Source of the DNA: Ammonifex sp. | GTDB lineage: Bacteria; Bacillota; Desulfotomaculia; Desulfotomaculales; DYER01 | NCBI GenBank assembly: GCA_020725605.1 | Contig: DYER01000092.1 | Span: 1 to 34,731, forward strand | DNA: 34,731 nt | Direction: 5' to 3' | Shown: piece after piece, positions 22,907 to 31,962 of the stretch | How positions within the stretch are numbered: position 1 is the stretch's first letter | Layout of the letters: every line of letters begins with the position of its first letter | Notes under the pieces: model-generated | Databases searched by the model: none | Told to the model about the DNA's origin: nothing | The model's input: the letters and a program-made list of their open reading frames with translations, nothing else | Program-made: the position numbers and the translations under genes

Positions 22907-23452
22907 CTACCGCGGAACCACGGAACGGCGTCTGTCAAGCTGCTGGAGCAACCGGTGGTAAGGGTTGTATCCGAGGGTGGTGAGGGCCGCGTTGTATACG
23001 CACGCGGGCACCACGATGTGGACGAAGGCGAACCCGAAGGGTACGGCCACGCCCAGGTAACGCAGTCCCAGAAAGAAGATCAATTCGTGAAAAAGGGTGG
23101 CCAGGGCCGCCACCGGCACCGCGAGATGGGGCCCCTCCCGGTATAGCTTCCCCTCCAGCGCGCCCACCGCCAGACCCACGGCCCCCTTTGCTACCGCGTT
23201 CAGGCCCAGATAATAGCCCGTGTAAAGGTCCTGGGCCAGGCCGCTCAACAGTCCCAGGGCCGCGCCCTGTCGCGGCCCCCGTAAGTACGCATGGCATACC
23301 GTAAGAATCAGGAGCAGATCCGGCTTAACGTTGGCCACCCGTAAAAAATTGAGCCCGGTCGCCTCCAGAAGCAGTACCGCACCCACCACCACGACCCACA
23401 AGAGCCTTACCAAAACAGATGCACCCGTCCTTCTGCCGGAGGAGACCTCCAA
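22907..23452 (-). CDS. mreD: Rod shape-determining protein MreD
   Basis: A 181-residue protein with about five membrane segments and MreD patterns KPDLLLILTVCHAYLRG, GLLSGLAQDLYTGYYLGLNA and a hydrophobic C-terminal part. It follows mreC by three bases. The start is TTG at 23452, which lacks a strong ribosome site; a shorter start further in is possible since the first 13 residues are not hydrophobic or conserved. Confidence 0.92.
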   Translation of the reverse strand: MEVSSGRRTGASVLVRLLWVVVVGAVLLLEATGLNFLRVANVKPDLLLILTVCHAYLRGPRQGAALGLLSGLAQDLYTGYYLGLNAVAKGAVGLAVGALEGKLYREGPHLAVPVAALATLFHELIFFLGLRYLGVAVPFGFAFVHIVVPACVYNAALTTLGYNPYHRLLQQLDRRRSVVPR

Positions 23453-23455
23453 AGT

Positions 23456-24301
23456 TTACTGCCCCGTACCCAGCAGGACGGCGACTTCTTCCAGCCGGTT
23501 CAGTTGCGCGAAGGGGCGCACCACCACCACCTGGAACAGGCCGCTCCCCTCGGGGCGCACCTCGGCCACCGTGCCGACCGGAACACCCTTGGGGAAAAGT
23601 CCGCCCAGACCGGACGTGATCACCGTTTGCCCGACCTCCACCGGCGCGTCCTTGGCGATGTACAGCATGCGCAACAGCCCGAATCCCCCGGCCAGACCCT
23701 CGACCACTCCGGGAATCCGGGTTTCCTGGATCAGCCCTCCCACGCTGCTCCGGGGATCGGTAATCAGCAGCACGTCGGAAGTGTGGGCCCGCACCACCGC
23801 GACGCGGCCCACCAGCCCGTCGGGTGTCACCACGGTCATATTGCGGCGCACGCCGTCGGCCGACCCCCGGTCGATGGTTACGGTGCCGAACCAGTTCCCG
23901 GGATCGCGCGCGATGACCCGGGCCACCACCAGGTGGCCACGCCCCGGACCGGCATCGCGGTATTGCAGGAGCCGCTTCAGGCGCTCGTTTTCCAGGCGAT
24001 ATTCGGTCAACTCCGCCACTTCGGCCCGCAGCCGGCCGACTTCGGCCCTCAGTTCTTCGTTTTCCCGGGCCAGCCTCCGCCAGGACAACAAAAAGTAGGT
24101 CTTCTGACTGACAAACCGACCTACTTCCGTAATCCCGCCTTTGACGGGCCCCAGCAATTCGTGTGCCAGAGCCGTGACCGGGTTACCGAGGGACGCCGCC
24201 GTGGCCCTCATGACGTAGAGGGCCAGCCCGAGAATTGTCAGGGCAAGGACGAGTCTCTGCAGGTACGAATAGCGCGCCGGGCCCAAAAGTACCCTCCTCA
24301 A
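23456..24301 (-). CDS. mreC: Rod shape-determining protein MreC
   Basis: A 281-residue periplasm-side scaffold protein. A membrane segment lies at about 15-31, a coiled coil at about 76-112 ([19 protein letters not shown]), then the beta-barrel domain with [36 protein letters not shown] and [21 protein letters not shown]. It links MreB to PBP2. Its start overlaps the mreB stop by four bases. Confidence 0.96.
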   Translation of the reverse strand: MRRVLLGPARYSYLQRLVLALTILGLALYVMRATAASLGNPVTALAHELLGPVKGGITEVGRFVSQKTYFLLSWRRLARENEELRAEVGRLRAEVAELTEYRLENERLKRLLQYRDAGPGRGHLVVARVIARDPGNWFGTVTIDRGSADGVRRNMTVVTPDGLVGRVAVVRAHTSDVLLITDPRSSVGGLIQETRIPGVVEGLAGGFGLLRMLYIAKDAPVEVGQTVITSGLGGLFPKGVPVGTVAEVRPEGSGLFQVVVVRPFAQLNRLEEVAVLLGTGQ

Positions 24302-25335
24302 GCCAACCTCTTCGGCTGGATCAGTACGCGCTGCAGGATATCGATGTTTTCCAGCACCTTGCCCGTACCGTAGGCCACCGAGAGCAACGGTTCCTCGGTG
24401 ATGTGCACCGGCATGCCCGTCTGTTCGCTCACCAGGCGATCGATGCCCCGCAACAGGGAGCCGCCACCGGTCATGACGATCCCCCGATCCATGATGTCCG
24501 CGGCCAGCTCGGGGGGTGTCTTCTCCAGGGTCAGCTTGATGGTTTCCAGAATCCTCTGGACCGGCTCCTGGAGGGCATGGTACACCTCGGTGGAGGTGAT
24601 CTCAACGGTTTTCGGGAGGCCCGTCAGGAGATCCCGACCCCGCACCGCGTAAACTTCCGCGTGATTGGGGGGGCAGGCCGTGCCGATTTCGATCTTGATC
24701 TCCTCCGCGGTCCGCTCCCCGATCATCAGGTTGTAGTTGCGCTTGATATGCTGGACGATGGCCTCGTCCATCTCGTCGCCCGCGATACGGATGGAGCTGC
24801 TGGTGACGATGCCGCCCAGGGAAATGACCGCCACCTCGGTGGTGCCGCCCCCGATGTCGACCACCATGTTGCCGGTCGGTTCGTGGACCGGCAGTCCCGC
24901 CCCAATGGCCGCGGCCATGGGCTCCTCGATCAGGTAGGCCTCCCTGGCCCCGGCCTGCAGTGCCGCCTCCCGCACGGCGCGCTCTTCCACCGGCGTGGCC
25001 CCCGAAGGCACGCTGATCACCACGCGCGGGCGCACCAGGAAGGTGCGGCCCCGCAGGGCCTTGTAGATAAAGTACTTGATCATGCTCTGGGTGGTGTCGA
25101 AGTCGGCAATCACGCCGTCCTTCATGGGTCGGATGGCCACGATGTTGCCGGGGGTGCGGCCAATCATCTGCTTGGCCTCGTCCCCCACCGCCAGTACCTG
25201 GCCCGTGTCGCGCTGGATGGCCACCACCGAAGGCTCCCGCAACACGATGCCACGGCCCCTTATATACACCAGCGAGTTGGCCGTTCCGAGGTCTATGCCC
25301 AGGTCCCTGGAAAAGATGCCGAACGGCAAACGCAT
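24298..25335 (-). CDS. mreB: Rod shape-determining actin MreB
   Basis: A 345-residue bacterial actin. Phosphate 1 motif [13 protein letters not shown] is near residues 15-27, [16 protein letters not shown], the phosphate 2 motif [18 protein letters not shown] and the adenosine motif [14 protein letters not shown] follow. It forms filaments that orient wall synthesis. The ATG is one base after the radC stop, with AAGGA ten bases upstream. Confidence 0.98.
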   Translation of the reverse strand: MRLPFGIFSRDLGIDLGTANSLVYIRGRGIVLREPSVVAIQRDTGQVLAVGDEAKQMIGRTPGNIVAIRPMKDGVIADFDTTQSMIKYFIYKALRGRTFLVRPRVVISVPSGATPVEERAVREAALQAGAREAYLIEEPMAAAIGAGLPVHEPTGNMVVDIGGGTTEVAVISLGGIVTSSSIRIAGDEMDEAIVQHIKRNYNLMIGERTAEEIKIEIGTACPPNHAEVYAVRGRDLLTGLPKTVEITSTEVYHALQEPVQRILETIKLTLEKTPPELAADIMDRGIVMTGGGSLLRGIDRLVSEQTGMPVHITEEPLLSVAYGTGKVLENIDILQRVLIQPKRLA

Positions 25336-25336
25336 C

Positions 25337-26023
25337 TCACATCAGTCCTTCGGCTTTGAGACTCACGTACTTATTATCCCCGATGACCACGTGGTCCAGG
25401 ACCTCGATGCCCAGGATGCGGCCCGCCTCCCTCAGCCTGGCGGTCAGTTCCACGTCCTCCCGGCTGGGCGTGGGGTCTCCGCTGGGGTGATTGTGGACCA
25501 GAATGACTGCCGCGGCGCTACGGCGGACCGCGGTCTTGAACAGTTCCCGCGGGTGCACGGTGCTCGAATTCAGAGTACCGATGGCCACGGTCTCGCGGTA
25601 CAGCACGTGATTCTTGGTGTTCAACAACAATACACAAAAGTGCTCCCGGTCCAGGTGGCGAAGTTCGTGCATCATCAGGGCCGCCACGTCCTGGGGCGAC
25701 TTTATGGCCGGCCCGTTCAGACCGCTGAGGATGGCTCCCCGGCGGCCCAGCTCCAGGGCCGCCTTGACCTGGGCGGCCTTGGCCACGCCCATACCGTGCA
25801 CGCGGCCCAACTCCTGGGCGCTCACCTCCAGCAGGCCCCGGAGGCCCCCGAACCGGCTCAGCAGCACCTGCGCCAGGTCGAGGGCCGAAACCTGGCTCGT
25901 CCCGCTGCGCAGCACAATGGCCAGCAACTCTACCTCGGACAGGCTCTCCGGCCCCTCGCGCACCAGGCGCTCCCGGGGCCGCAGGTAGGCGGGCAGTTCC
26001 TTAATGGTTACCCGGTAGGTCAA
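25337..26023 (-). CDS. radC: RadC-family JAMM protein
   Basis: A 228-residue protein with an N-terminal helix-hairpin-helix region ([19 protein letters not shown], 75-93) and a JAMM metalloprotease-like domain with [14 protein letters not shown] (His177, His179, Asp190). Its biochemical role is unresolved; the old link with DNA repair is doubtful. The start is TTG at 26023, one base after the maf stop. The maf-radC-mreBCD order is conserved in Firmicutes. Confidence 0.96.
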   Translation of the reverse strand: MTYRVTIKELPAYLRPRERLVREGPESLSEVELLAIVLRSGTSQVSALDLAQVLLSRFGGLRGLLEVSAQELGRVHGMGVAKAAQVKAALELGRRGAILSGLNGPAIKSPQDVAALMMHELRHLDREHFCVLLLNTKNHVLYRETVAIGTLNSSTVHPRELFKTAVRRSAAAVILVHNHPSGDPTPSREDVELTARLREAGRILGIEVLDHVVIGDNKYVSLKAEGLM

Positions 26024-26024
26024 C

Positions 26025-26624
26025 TCAAATCACCCGCACACCGAATTCTTCCAGGATGTCCGCCAGGCGCGCCAGAGGCAAACCCACCACGTTGGAGTAA
26101 CATCCGCGAATGCCGGCCACGAAGGCCGCGGCCCGTCCCTGAATGGCATAAGCCCCCGCCTTGTCCAGAGGCTCGCCGGTGGCCACATAGCGCCGGATCC
26201 GGTCCGGGTCCAGGGGCTTGAAGGCCACGCGGGTCCGCTCGTGGGCCACGAGAACCCTGTGCCCGCCCGCCGCTGCCACGGCCACGCCAGTGAACACCTC
26301 GTGCCACCGGCCCTGGAGCAGCGTGAGCATGGCCTCCGCCTCGGCCGGGTCGGCCGGCTTCCCCAGCACCCGCCCGTCCACCACCACCACCGTATCAGCA
26401 CCGATGACCAGCCCCTGGGGTATACGCGCCGCCACATCGCGCGCCTTGAGTTCCGCCAGCCTCTCCACCAGCGTCCCGGGCGGCAGTTCGTCGGACAGTT
26501 CCTCGCTCACCCGGCTGGGAACCGTCCGGAAGGGCAGGCCCAGCTGGCGCAGCAGCGCCCGACGGCGTGGCGAAGCCGAGGCGAGAACAATGGGCGTCAA
26601 AGGAGGCGTTTCCCGTACCGTCAT
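26025..26624 (-). CDS. maf: Maf family nucleoside triphosphate pyrophosphatase
   Basis: A 199-residue Maf/Ham1-like enzyme that hydrolyses dTTP/UTP or modified nucleotides. Motifs are LASASPRRRALLRQLG (13-28), VIGADTVVVVDGRVLGKP and DKAGAYAIQGRAA, the latter typical of the dTTP/UTP (YhdE) subgroup. It overlaps the DUF4321 gene by four bases and precedes radC. Confidence 0.95.
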   Translation of the reverse strand: MTVRETPPLTPIVLASASPRRRALLRQLGLPFRTVPSRVSEELSDELPPGTLVERLAELKARDVAARIPQGLVIGADTVVVVDGRVLGKPADPAEAEAMLTLLQGRWHEVFTGVAVAAAGGHRVLVAHERTRVAFKPLDPDRIRRYVATGEPLDKAGAYAIQGRAAAFVAGIRGCYSNVVGLPLARLADILEEFGVRVI

Positions 26625-26878
26625 AACCAGCGGTAAAGAAGGTATCCCAGTAGCAGGCCCACCAGGGTCAGGGGCCCCAGGGTCACCGACAACCCGAAGG
26701 TCAGGACCAGGAAATGCAGGTCCAGGGTGGAGGGACGCAGGCCCACCACCGGGGCCGCCTTGAAAAAGGGCACCAACGGTGCCAGCAGGCTGCCCGCCGC
26801 GCTACCGGCCAGTCCCCCTACAACCAAGAGCAAAACCAGCACCCAGGGACTGTGGTGGCTTCTGTGGATCTTGGCCAT
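26621..26878 (-). CDS. DUF4321 family small membrane protein
   Basis: Eighty-five residues with two or three hydrophobic segments (WVLVLLLVVGGLAGSAAGSLL at 12-32, FLVLTFGLSVTLG and LTLVGLLLGYLLYRWL at the end). The pattern and its position just before maf match DUF4321 proteins of Clostridia. Function unknown. First gene of the long mre-min-spoIVF operon, 32 bases downstream of the promoter's -10 box. Confidence 0.8.
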   Translation of the reverse strand: MAKIHRSHHSPWVLVLLLVVGGLAGSAAGSLLAPLVPFFKAAPVVGLRPSTLDLHFLVLTFGLSVTLGPLTLVGLLLGYLLYRWL

Positions 26879-26910
26879 AGCCCGCCTCCGTGCACGGTTT
26901 TCACGCTATC

Positions 26911-26939
26911 AGTTTAACATCCCCGCCCGAACCTGACAA
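26911..26939 (-). promoter_or_regulatory. Sigma-A promoter of the DUF4321-maf-radC-mre-min-rodA-spoIVF operon
   Basis: On the minus strand TTGTCA (26939-26934) and TAAACT (26916-26911) with 17 bases between them. It is the only clear promoter before this run of 14 close or overlapping genes. Confidence 0.72.
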
Positions 26940-26979
26940 GGGTAGGGAGAAATCTGGCTCGGGTACCTGGCAATACCCC

Positions 26980-27972
26980 TTACCACCAGCCGCCCACGAC
27001 CACGGCCACCACAAACAGGGGGTAAAGAGTGGTTCCCAGCAACACCAGCAACCAGCCGGGCAGGACACCGTACCGCACGAGGGTCGCGTACGCCACCCCG
27101 CAGGACAGCAGGGCCAGCCCGGCGCTCAGGAGCCCCACGGGCGTCAACTGCCAGGGGGTGTAGGCGATACCCAGGGCCGGAAGGAGGGAACTCTGAAGTA
27201 CCATGGCCCCGGTGATGTTGGCCAGCGCCAGGGTATCTTTTTTCTGTCCCATCCAGAGGACGCTGTTAATTAGTTCGGGCATCTCGGTGGCCACCGGCGC
27301 GATCAGCAGGGAAAAGGCGAATACGGGCAACCCGAGATACTGGGCCACGTGGTTGATGACCCTTACGAAAAGCCTGGCGCCGAGAAATACAAACGCAAAG
27401 GACACCAGGACCTGGCCCACCACAGGGAGCCAGCCGGGCACGGCCCTGTGCCTGGCGAACACGAGCGGATCGGGCGTTCTGAAAACCAACTCCCCCTCGT
27501 AGGCCAGCGTGCGAGCCAGGAAGAGGCCGTAGGCCGCCAGCAGCGAAAGGGCCACCGCCCTGTGCCAGGAAGGGGGGGTAAAGGTGGCTCCCACGGCCAC
27601 GCTGTAAACCACGAGAAAAAAGCCCAGGTCGCGCCGCGCCGCCAGGGGGTCCGGGGCACAGTAGGGCTGGCGGCGGAACCAGAAGGTCAGGCTCGCCATT
27701 CCTATCAGAAAAAAACCGGCCGTGCTCAGCATGAAAGGCGCGCCCAGAATCGCCCCGACCCCGATGGCCTCCGACGCTTCGCCGAAGCCAAAAAGAATGG
27801 CGACGACCGGGATCATGCTTTCCGGTAGCGCCGTGCCCAGTGCCGCCAGAATGCTGCCCACCGCGTTATCGCCCCAGCCCAGCTTTCTTCCCAGCCATTC
27901 CACGCCGTTGGTAAAAAGTTTGGCACCGGCCAGGATCAGGCCCAGGCTGGCCAGCAATGCCAGACCCTCCAT
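26980..27972 (-). CDS. CaCA-family sodium/calcium exchanger-like membrane protein
   Basis: A 330-residue transporter with about ten hydrophobic segments in two homologous halves. The alpha repeats are GDNAVGSILAALGTALPESMIPVVA (near 34-58, quoted in part, with the key Glu in ALPES) and LLIAPVATEMPELINSVLWMGQ (key Glu in TEMPE). These glutamates bind the cation in CaCA antiporters. Ion specificity cannot be told. It starts 11 bases after the rex stop, so it is probably co-transcribed with rex. Confidence 0.88.
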   Translation of the reverse strand: MEGLALLASLGLILAGAKLFTNGVEWLGRKLGWGDNAVGSILAALGTALPESMIPVVAILFGFGEASEAIGVGAILGAPFMLSTAGFFLIGMASLTFWFRRQPYCAPDPLAARRDLGFFLVVYSVAVGATFTPPSWHRAVALSLLAAYGLFLARTLAYEGELVFRTPDPLVFARHRAVPGWLPVVGQVLVSFAFVFLGARLFVRVINHVAQYLGLPVFAFSLLIAPVATEMPELINSVLWMGQKKDTLALANITGAMVLQSSLLPALGIAYTPWQLTPVGLLSAGLALLSCGVAYATLVRYGVLPGWLLVLLGTTLYPLFVVAVVVGGWW

Positions 27973-27983
27973 ACCCCACCCCG

Positions 27984-28625
27984 TCAGAGACCGTGGGAAG
28001 CGCGAAAGGACAAATTAAAAGTCAGAATCTCCAGTTTGACCGACAGGTCCACGTTCCGGACCACCACGTGCTCGGGAACGTTGAGTACCACGGCCCCGAA
28101 GGTCAGCAGGGCCTCCACGCCGTTCTGGACCAACAGGTCCGCCACCTCCTGGGCCGCCTCCCCCGGGACCGCCAGGATCCCGATCTTCACGCCGTGGCGC
28201 GCAACAATTTCCGGCAATTTCTCCAGGGGGTAGACCTCGAGGTCCTGAATCCGCTTGCCGATCTTAGTTAAATCATTATCGAAGACACCCACGATGTAGA
28301 ACCCGCGGTCGCGAAAACCCTTATAGGTGCTCAGGGCCGTGCCGAGGTTCCCGGCTCCCACCACCACTACCGTCCACGGGCGGGTCAGACCTAGTATCTT
28401 CAGGGTGTAGCGCATCAGGTCCTTTACGTTATACCCCACACCGCGGGTCCCGAACTCACCGAAGTAGGCCAGGTCCTTGCGCACCTGAGCCGGGCTGACC
28501 CCCACTCCCTCGGCAATTTCCCCCGACGAAATGGTAACCACACCCTGCCGGTCCATACGTTCTAAAAAGCGCGAATAAACCGATAATCTGGTAATGGTTG
28601 CCTCGGGAATTTTCGGTGCCTTCAC
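27984..28625 (-). CDS. rex: Redox-sensing transcriptional repressor Rex
   Basis: A 213-residue repressor that senses the NADH/NAD ratio. The N-terminal winged helix runs from [19 protein letters not shown] to [22 protein letters not shown]. The Rossmann domain has [25 protein letters not shown] and [15 protein letters not shown]. The start is GTG at 28625, five bases after GGGGAGGAGA; an in-frame ATG at 28739 would add 38 unconserved residues. I do not see a palindrome close to the usual TTGTGA-type Rex operator before the gene; instead a TTGTCCTA direct repeat is present. Confidence 0.96.
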   Translation of the reverse strand: MKAPKIPEATITRLSVYSRFLERMDRQGVVTISSGEIAEGVGVSPAQVRKDLAYFGEFGTRGVGYNVKDLMRYTLKILGLTRPWTVVVVGAGNLGTALSTYKGFRDRGFYIVGVFDNDLTKIGKRIQDLEVYPLEKLPEIVARHGVKIGILAVPGEAAQEVADLLVQNGVEALLTFGAVVLNVPEHVVVRNVDLSVKLEILTFNLSFRASHGL

Positions 28626-28684
28626 CCGGGTCTCCTCCCCAAGTCCAGAAAATTGTAGCCCCCGCCTCCTCAAGGGCCGGATTT

Positions 28685-28714
28685 TTGTCCTAAGCGCTGA
28701 AGGACCTTGTCCTA
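28685..28714. repeat. Direct repeat TTGTCCTA upstream of rex
   Basis: Plus-strand TTGTCCTA occurs at 28685-28692 and 28707-28714, 22 bases apart, about two helical turns. The second copy is also part of an inverted repeat AGGAC/GTCCT (28701-28713). This could be an operator in the rex upstream region; the binding protein is unknown. Confidence 0.35.
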
Positions 28715-28763
28715 GTAAGTACGCCGTAAATTTAGCCATTCCTCCTGCTAGTGAAAAAAATAT

Positions 28764-28985
28764 TTAAGTTAAAAGGCGTTCCAAAATCTTGTTAACGGGG
28801 CGAAAGACGGCCTCGGTAATCTTGGCGGGGTTGGGCAGGGACCAGTGCAGGGCCAGGCCGAAACTGTAGACCATGGCCACGGCCAGGAGCCCCAGGAAGG
28901 CCGCCAGTTCGCGGTACATCCTGCGGCGCACCAAACCGGGCGCCTCCAGCAGCGTGACGGCCGCAAAGAGTAATACCAGCAGCAC
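28764..28985 (-). CDS. Small two-segment membrane protein of the ger operon
   Basis: Seventy-three residues with two hydrophobic segments (LLVLLFAAVTLLEAPGL and ELAAFLGLLAVAMVYSFGLAL). I recognise no named family with certainty; similar small proteins follow gerC genes in Clostridia. GTG at 28985 is the first standard start, but the GAGGAGGG after the gerC stop is 16 bases from it. A CTG at 28994 has ideal seven-base spacing, so the true start may be non-standard. Position suggests a spore inner-membrane role with GerA/GerC. Confidence 0.65.
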   Translation of the reverse strand: MLLVLLFAAVTLLEAPGLVRRRMYRELAAFLGLLAVAMVYSFGLALHWSLPNPAKITEAVFRPVNKILERLLT

Positions 28986-29013
28986 AATCTGCAGAATCCA
29001 ACCCTCCTCGGCT

Positions 29014-30264
29014 TCACTTGGGTTCCGGTGGTATGTTGGTCAGACCGGTACGCCTCAGGCGTGCCTCGACCTGTACATCGACCGCAAGGGCGGGCCAGAC
29101 CTCGGGCCACCGGTCCTTGACCTGGTGCCACAGTTCGGGCTTCTTACGGTGCAGGGCGGCCCCGAAACCGAAGACGTCGGCCCGCATGGTCTCGGCCCTT
29201 GTCAGGGCGGCCTCCACTTCCTTTGCGATCTCGGCCGCCTGGTAGGCCGCCAATTCTTCCATAACCTCGGGCTGGCGCAGGTCCTTCCGGCAGTGGCTCT
29301 CCGTAACATTGCCCTCGGTGCGGATTTGCACCACGAACCCCAGGGGGCCCCCTTCCTCTCGCGGTTCGATGCGCGCCCGCGATCTGAGGATTTCTACCGT
29401 GATGTTCTTTCCTTCACCGCACGGTACGGTCATGCTGCCGCCCCGTACCTCGCCGCGTACCCACAATAACCCCCTGGTCTCCCTTTCGTCCAGGGCCCCG
29501 ACCATCCGGTCCCCCAAAAAGACCGCCGCACCGCTCAGCCGGATGTTGGCCCGCGGTTCGGCCGCGAATTCTGACACCCCCCGGTCACCCTCCCGTCCCC
29601 CGGCCTCCTGCCCGCCCCCCGGCCCCTTCCCCTTCTCCACCCGCGTCGGCACGAGGGTGGCCAGCGCGGTGAAGGGCTCCTGCCCCTCGGCCTCCAGCAT
29701 TTCCACGAAATCGCCCAGCCGCTGCGGCGCAAACCGGGAGGAGAGGCTCCGCTCGCGGATCATACCCACGAGCCGCTGGGCCGGGATGAGCTCCAGGGGA
29801 CTTGGCGCCATGAGTACTTCGTGCACCTGTCCGTGCTTGGCGATCAGCAGCCAGATGTGGCGCCGGATCTGGGTGCTGCGGTCGAAGAAGTCCAGCACCT
29901 CGCGCAGCCCTTCGCGGGCCACCTCTTCGTCGATCAGGATGACCTGGTTGTGGGCGTAAAACAGCCGCCGGGGTGCTTCCATGCTCAACTGGCGCATGGC
30001 TTCGAAGACGGTCGCCCCCGTGGCGCTGTAATGGCGGTAGGGCCTGACCGTCATGCCGCCGCCGCCCATGCCCCCCATACCCCCACCGGCCAGGGCCCGG
30101 GGTATGACCACCTGAACGTGCACCTCCAGCTGGCCACCGTGCCCTTTGTCGACGGCTGTGGCCAGCACGATCCCCAACTGTTCCACTTCCCGCTGGTCCC
30201 AGCAACCGGCGGGAAGGGTCAGGGTAACAAAAAGCAAGGCGGCAAAGGCGACCCGACGCCACAT
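29014..30264 (-). CDS. gerC: Ger(x)C family spore germination lipoprotein
   Basis: A 416-residue lipoprotein. The signal ends with the lipobox LPAGC (Cys21), followed by WDQREVEQLGIVLATAVD, a GerC hallmark. The C-terminal domain includes the FVVQIRTEGNVTE and AEIAKEVEAAL patterns. Two low-complexity insertions stand out: a Gly-Met stretch (GGGMGGMGGGGM near 60-71) and a Gly/Glu-rich loop near 210-228. GerC forms part of the germinant receptor in the spore inner membrane. The gene starts immediately after gerA stops. Confidence 0.93.
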   Translation of the reverse strand: MWRRVAFAALLFVTLTLPAGCWDQREVEQLGIVLATAVDKGHGGQLEVHVQVVIPRALAGGGMGGMGGGGMTVRPYRHYSATGATVFEAMRQLSMEAPRRLFYAHNQVILIDEEVAREGLREVLDFFDRSTQIRRHIWLLIAKHGQVHEVLMAPSPLELIPAQRLVGMIRERSLSSRFAPQRLGDFVEMLEAEGQEPFTALATLVPTRVEKGKGPGGGQEAGGREGDRGVSEFAAEPRANIRLSGAAVFLGDRMVGALDERETRGLLWVRGEVRGGSMTVPCGEGKNITVEILRSRARIEPREEGGPLGFVVQIRTEGNVTESHCRKDLRQPEVMEELAAYQAAEIAKEVEAALTRAETMRADVFGFGAALHRKKPELWHQVKDRWPEVWPALAVDVQVEARLRRTGLTNIPPEPK

Positions 30265-31884
30265 TCAGCCGCCCCCTCCGGCCGGACCGGTACGTCCGGG
30301 GTAGGGCTTTAACCCGCGCGCCACCCGGTAGCGGTTGGCCGGCGCGAGCTGTGCGGGCCGGGCCCGCAAGGCCCATACCGGAGCCCGTACGGCAACGTCC
30401 TTCCAGTCCGCGGGCTTCACGGGCGTCAGGGGTGCCAGATAGGGCATGCCGAAGGACCGCAGGCCCGCCACGTGGATCAGAATGGCCAGTACCCCCGCCA
30501 TGACCCCGAAGAGCCCCAGGGACCCCGCCAGCAGCATCATGGGAAAGCGCAGCAACCGCGCGGTGACGGCCAGGTCGTAAATGGGGGCCATGAAGGAGGC
30601 GATGCCGGTAATGGCCACCACGATGACCATCAGCGGGGAAACCAGGCCCGCCGTGACGGCCGCCTGCCCGATGACCAGGGCCCCCACGATGCTGACGGCC
30701 TGGCCCACGGGGCGGGGCAGCCGGATGCCGGCTTCGCGGAGGGCCTCAAAGGAAATCTCCATGAGCAGGGCCTCCACCAGGGCCGGGAAGGGCACGCCCT
30801 CGCGGGCCGCGGCGATGCTCATCAGGAGTCTGGTGGGCAGCATTTCCTGGTGGAAAGTGGTAACCGCAATGTAGGCGGAGGGAAGGAGGAGCGAAGCGGC
30901 AAAGGCCAGGTACCGCATCACGCGCAGGGCCGTGCCCAGGAGATAACGCTGGTAGTAATCCTCCGCCGCGTGCAGCATGACCACGAACTCGGTGGGCGCG
31001 ATCAGGGCAAAGGGGGTCCCGTTCGTGAGTACGGCCACCCGCCCCTCGAGCAACGCGGCCGCCACCTTGTCTGGACGCTCGGTGGCCAGCACCTGGGGAA
31101 AAGGAGAGTAGGGGTTATCCTCTATAAGTTCCTCCAGGTAGGCGCTCTCCAGCACACCGTCGATGTCGATACGGTTCAGGCGGCGCCGCACCTCCCCCAC
31201 CAGTTCCCGGGACGCCACCCCCCGCAGGTAGACCATCGCCACCGGAGTGTGGCTGATGCGGCCCAGACGGATTTCTTCCACGATGAGATTCGGGCTGTGA
31301 ATGCGCCGCCGCAGCAGGCTGAGGTTAACCCTGAGATTCTCCGTGAAGCCTTCCCTCGGCCCCCGGACCACGGCCTCGGAGGCCGGCTCGCTGATGGCCC
31401 GGGAGGCGTAGCCCTCGGCGGAAACCACGAGGCCCCGGTTCTCCCCGTCAACCAGCAGCACCGCGTCCCCGGCCAGAACCCCCGTGACGAGGTCCTGCAG
31501 GTTGCGGCACTCCTGGATCTTCCCCGCCGGCACCCGGTCGCGCAAAGCGTCCAGCGTGGGGCGCAAGGTAGATCCCGGCCACTCCACGATCAGGTTGCGC
31601 AGCAGGACCTCGTTGAGAAAGGCCTTATCCACCATGCCGTCGATGGTCACCACGGCCGCCGGCCAGGAACCGCCGATGCGGAAGGACCGCGTGACGAAGT
31701 CCTGGCAACCCCCCAGCACGGCCCGCAGGGCCCGGATGTTCCCTTCCAGGTCGCGCGAGAGCCGAGCCGCGGCAAGTTCCCGGTCACGGTAGGGCTCCTG
31801 GCGCGCGATATGCTTCAGGGGCACCTTCCCCCGGCGCTTCAGCGGCTTGGCCACTTTCCTGAACAGCAGGTGCCACATGAGCAT
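30265..31884 (-). CDS. gerA: GerA family spore germination receptor subunit
   Basis: A 539-residue GerA-type subunit. A soluble N-terminal part (1-300) has GGCQDFVTRSFRIG, DGMVDKAFLNEVLLRN and NLIVEEIRLGRISHTPVAMVYLRG. A membrane part with about five segments (from 320) has PTEFVVMLHAAEDYYQRYLLGT, AFAASLLLPSAYIAVTTFHQEMLPT and the IGQAAVTAGLVSPLMVIVVAITGIASF region (quoted in part). In germinant receptors GerA works with a GerB permease and GerC; here only gerC follows and no gerB is in the window. The ATG is at 31884, about 35 bases after a sigma-G-like promoter. Confidence 0.94.
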   Translation of the reverse strand: MLMWHLLFRKVAKPLKRRGKVPLKHIARQEPYRDRELAAARLSRDLEGNIRALRAVLGGCQDFVTRSFRIGGSWPAAVVTIDGMVDKAFLNEVLLRNLIVEWPGSTLRPTLDALRDRVPAGKIQECRNLQDLVTGVLAGDAVLLVDGENRGLVVSAEGYASRAISEPASEAVVRGPREGFTENLRVNLSLLRRRIHSPNLIVEEIRLGRISHTPVAMVYLRGVASRELVGEVRRRLNRIDIDGVLESAYLEELIEDNPYSPFPQVLATERPDKVAAALLEGRVAVLTNGTPFALIAPTEFVVMLHAAEDYYQRYLLGTALRVMRYLAFAASLLLPSAYIAVTTFHQEMLPTRLLMSIAAAREGVPFPALVEALLMEISFEALREAGIRLPRPVGQAVSIVGALVIGQAAVTAGLVSPLMVIVVAITGIASFMAPIYDLAVTARLLRFPMMLLAGSLGLFGVMAGVLAILIHVAGLRSFGMPYLAPLTPVKPADWKDVAVRAPVWALRARPAQLAPANRYRVARGLKPYPGRTGPAGGGG

Positions 31885-31918
31885 CCCGTTCCCAGAAGAG
31901 GCGTTTCCCGGTACCTGG

Positions 31919-31947
31919 TATTATGGGCAGAAAAAAAGAAACTATGC
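31919..31947 (-). promoter_or_regulatory. Sigma-G-like (forespore) promoter of the ger operon
   Basis: On the minus strand GCATA (31947-31943) and CATAATA (31925-31919) are 17 bases apart. They match the forespore consensus -35 GHATR and -10 CATnnTA. Bacillus ger operons are known to be sigma-G dependent, so sequence and context agree. The -35 box overlaps the stem of the upstream terminator. Confidence 0.6.
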
Positions 31948-31962
31948 CAGCCGAAGCCGACA
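31930..31962 (-). terminator. Intrinsic terminator after the valS-folC unit
   Basis: Minus-strand hairpin TGTCGGC-TTCG-GCTGGCA (seven pairs, two of them GU, with a C(UUCG)G tetraloop) followed three bases later by TTTCTTTTTTT. A second strong hairpin, GCTCGGCTC/GAGCCGGGC (31987-31966), lies directly upstream. It would end transcripts coming from folC or from an RNA in the 266-base stretch between folC and this site. Confidence 0.78.

Noticed and set aside
28626-28739. N-terminally extended Rex starting at ATG 28739
   Set aside because: The extension is not like Rex, while GTG at 28625 has an excellent ribosome site and begins at the usual Rex N terminus.
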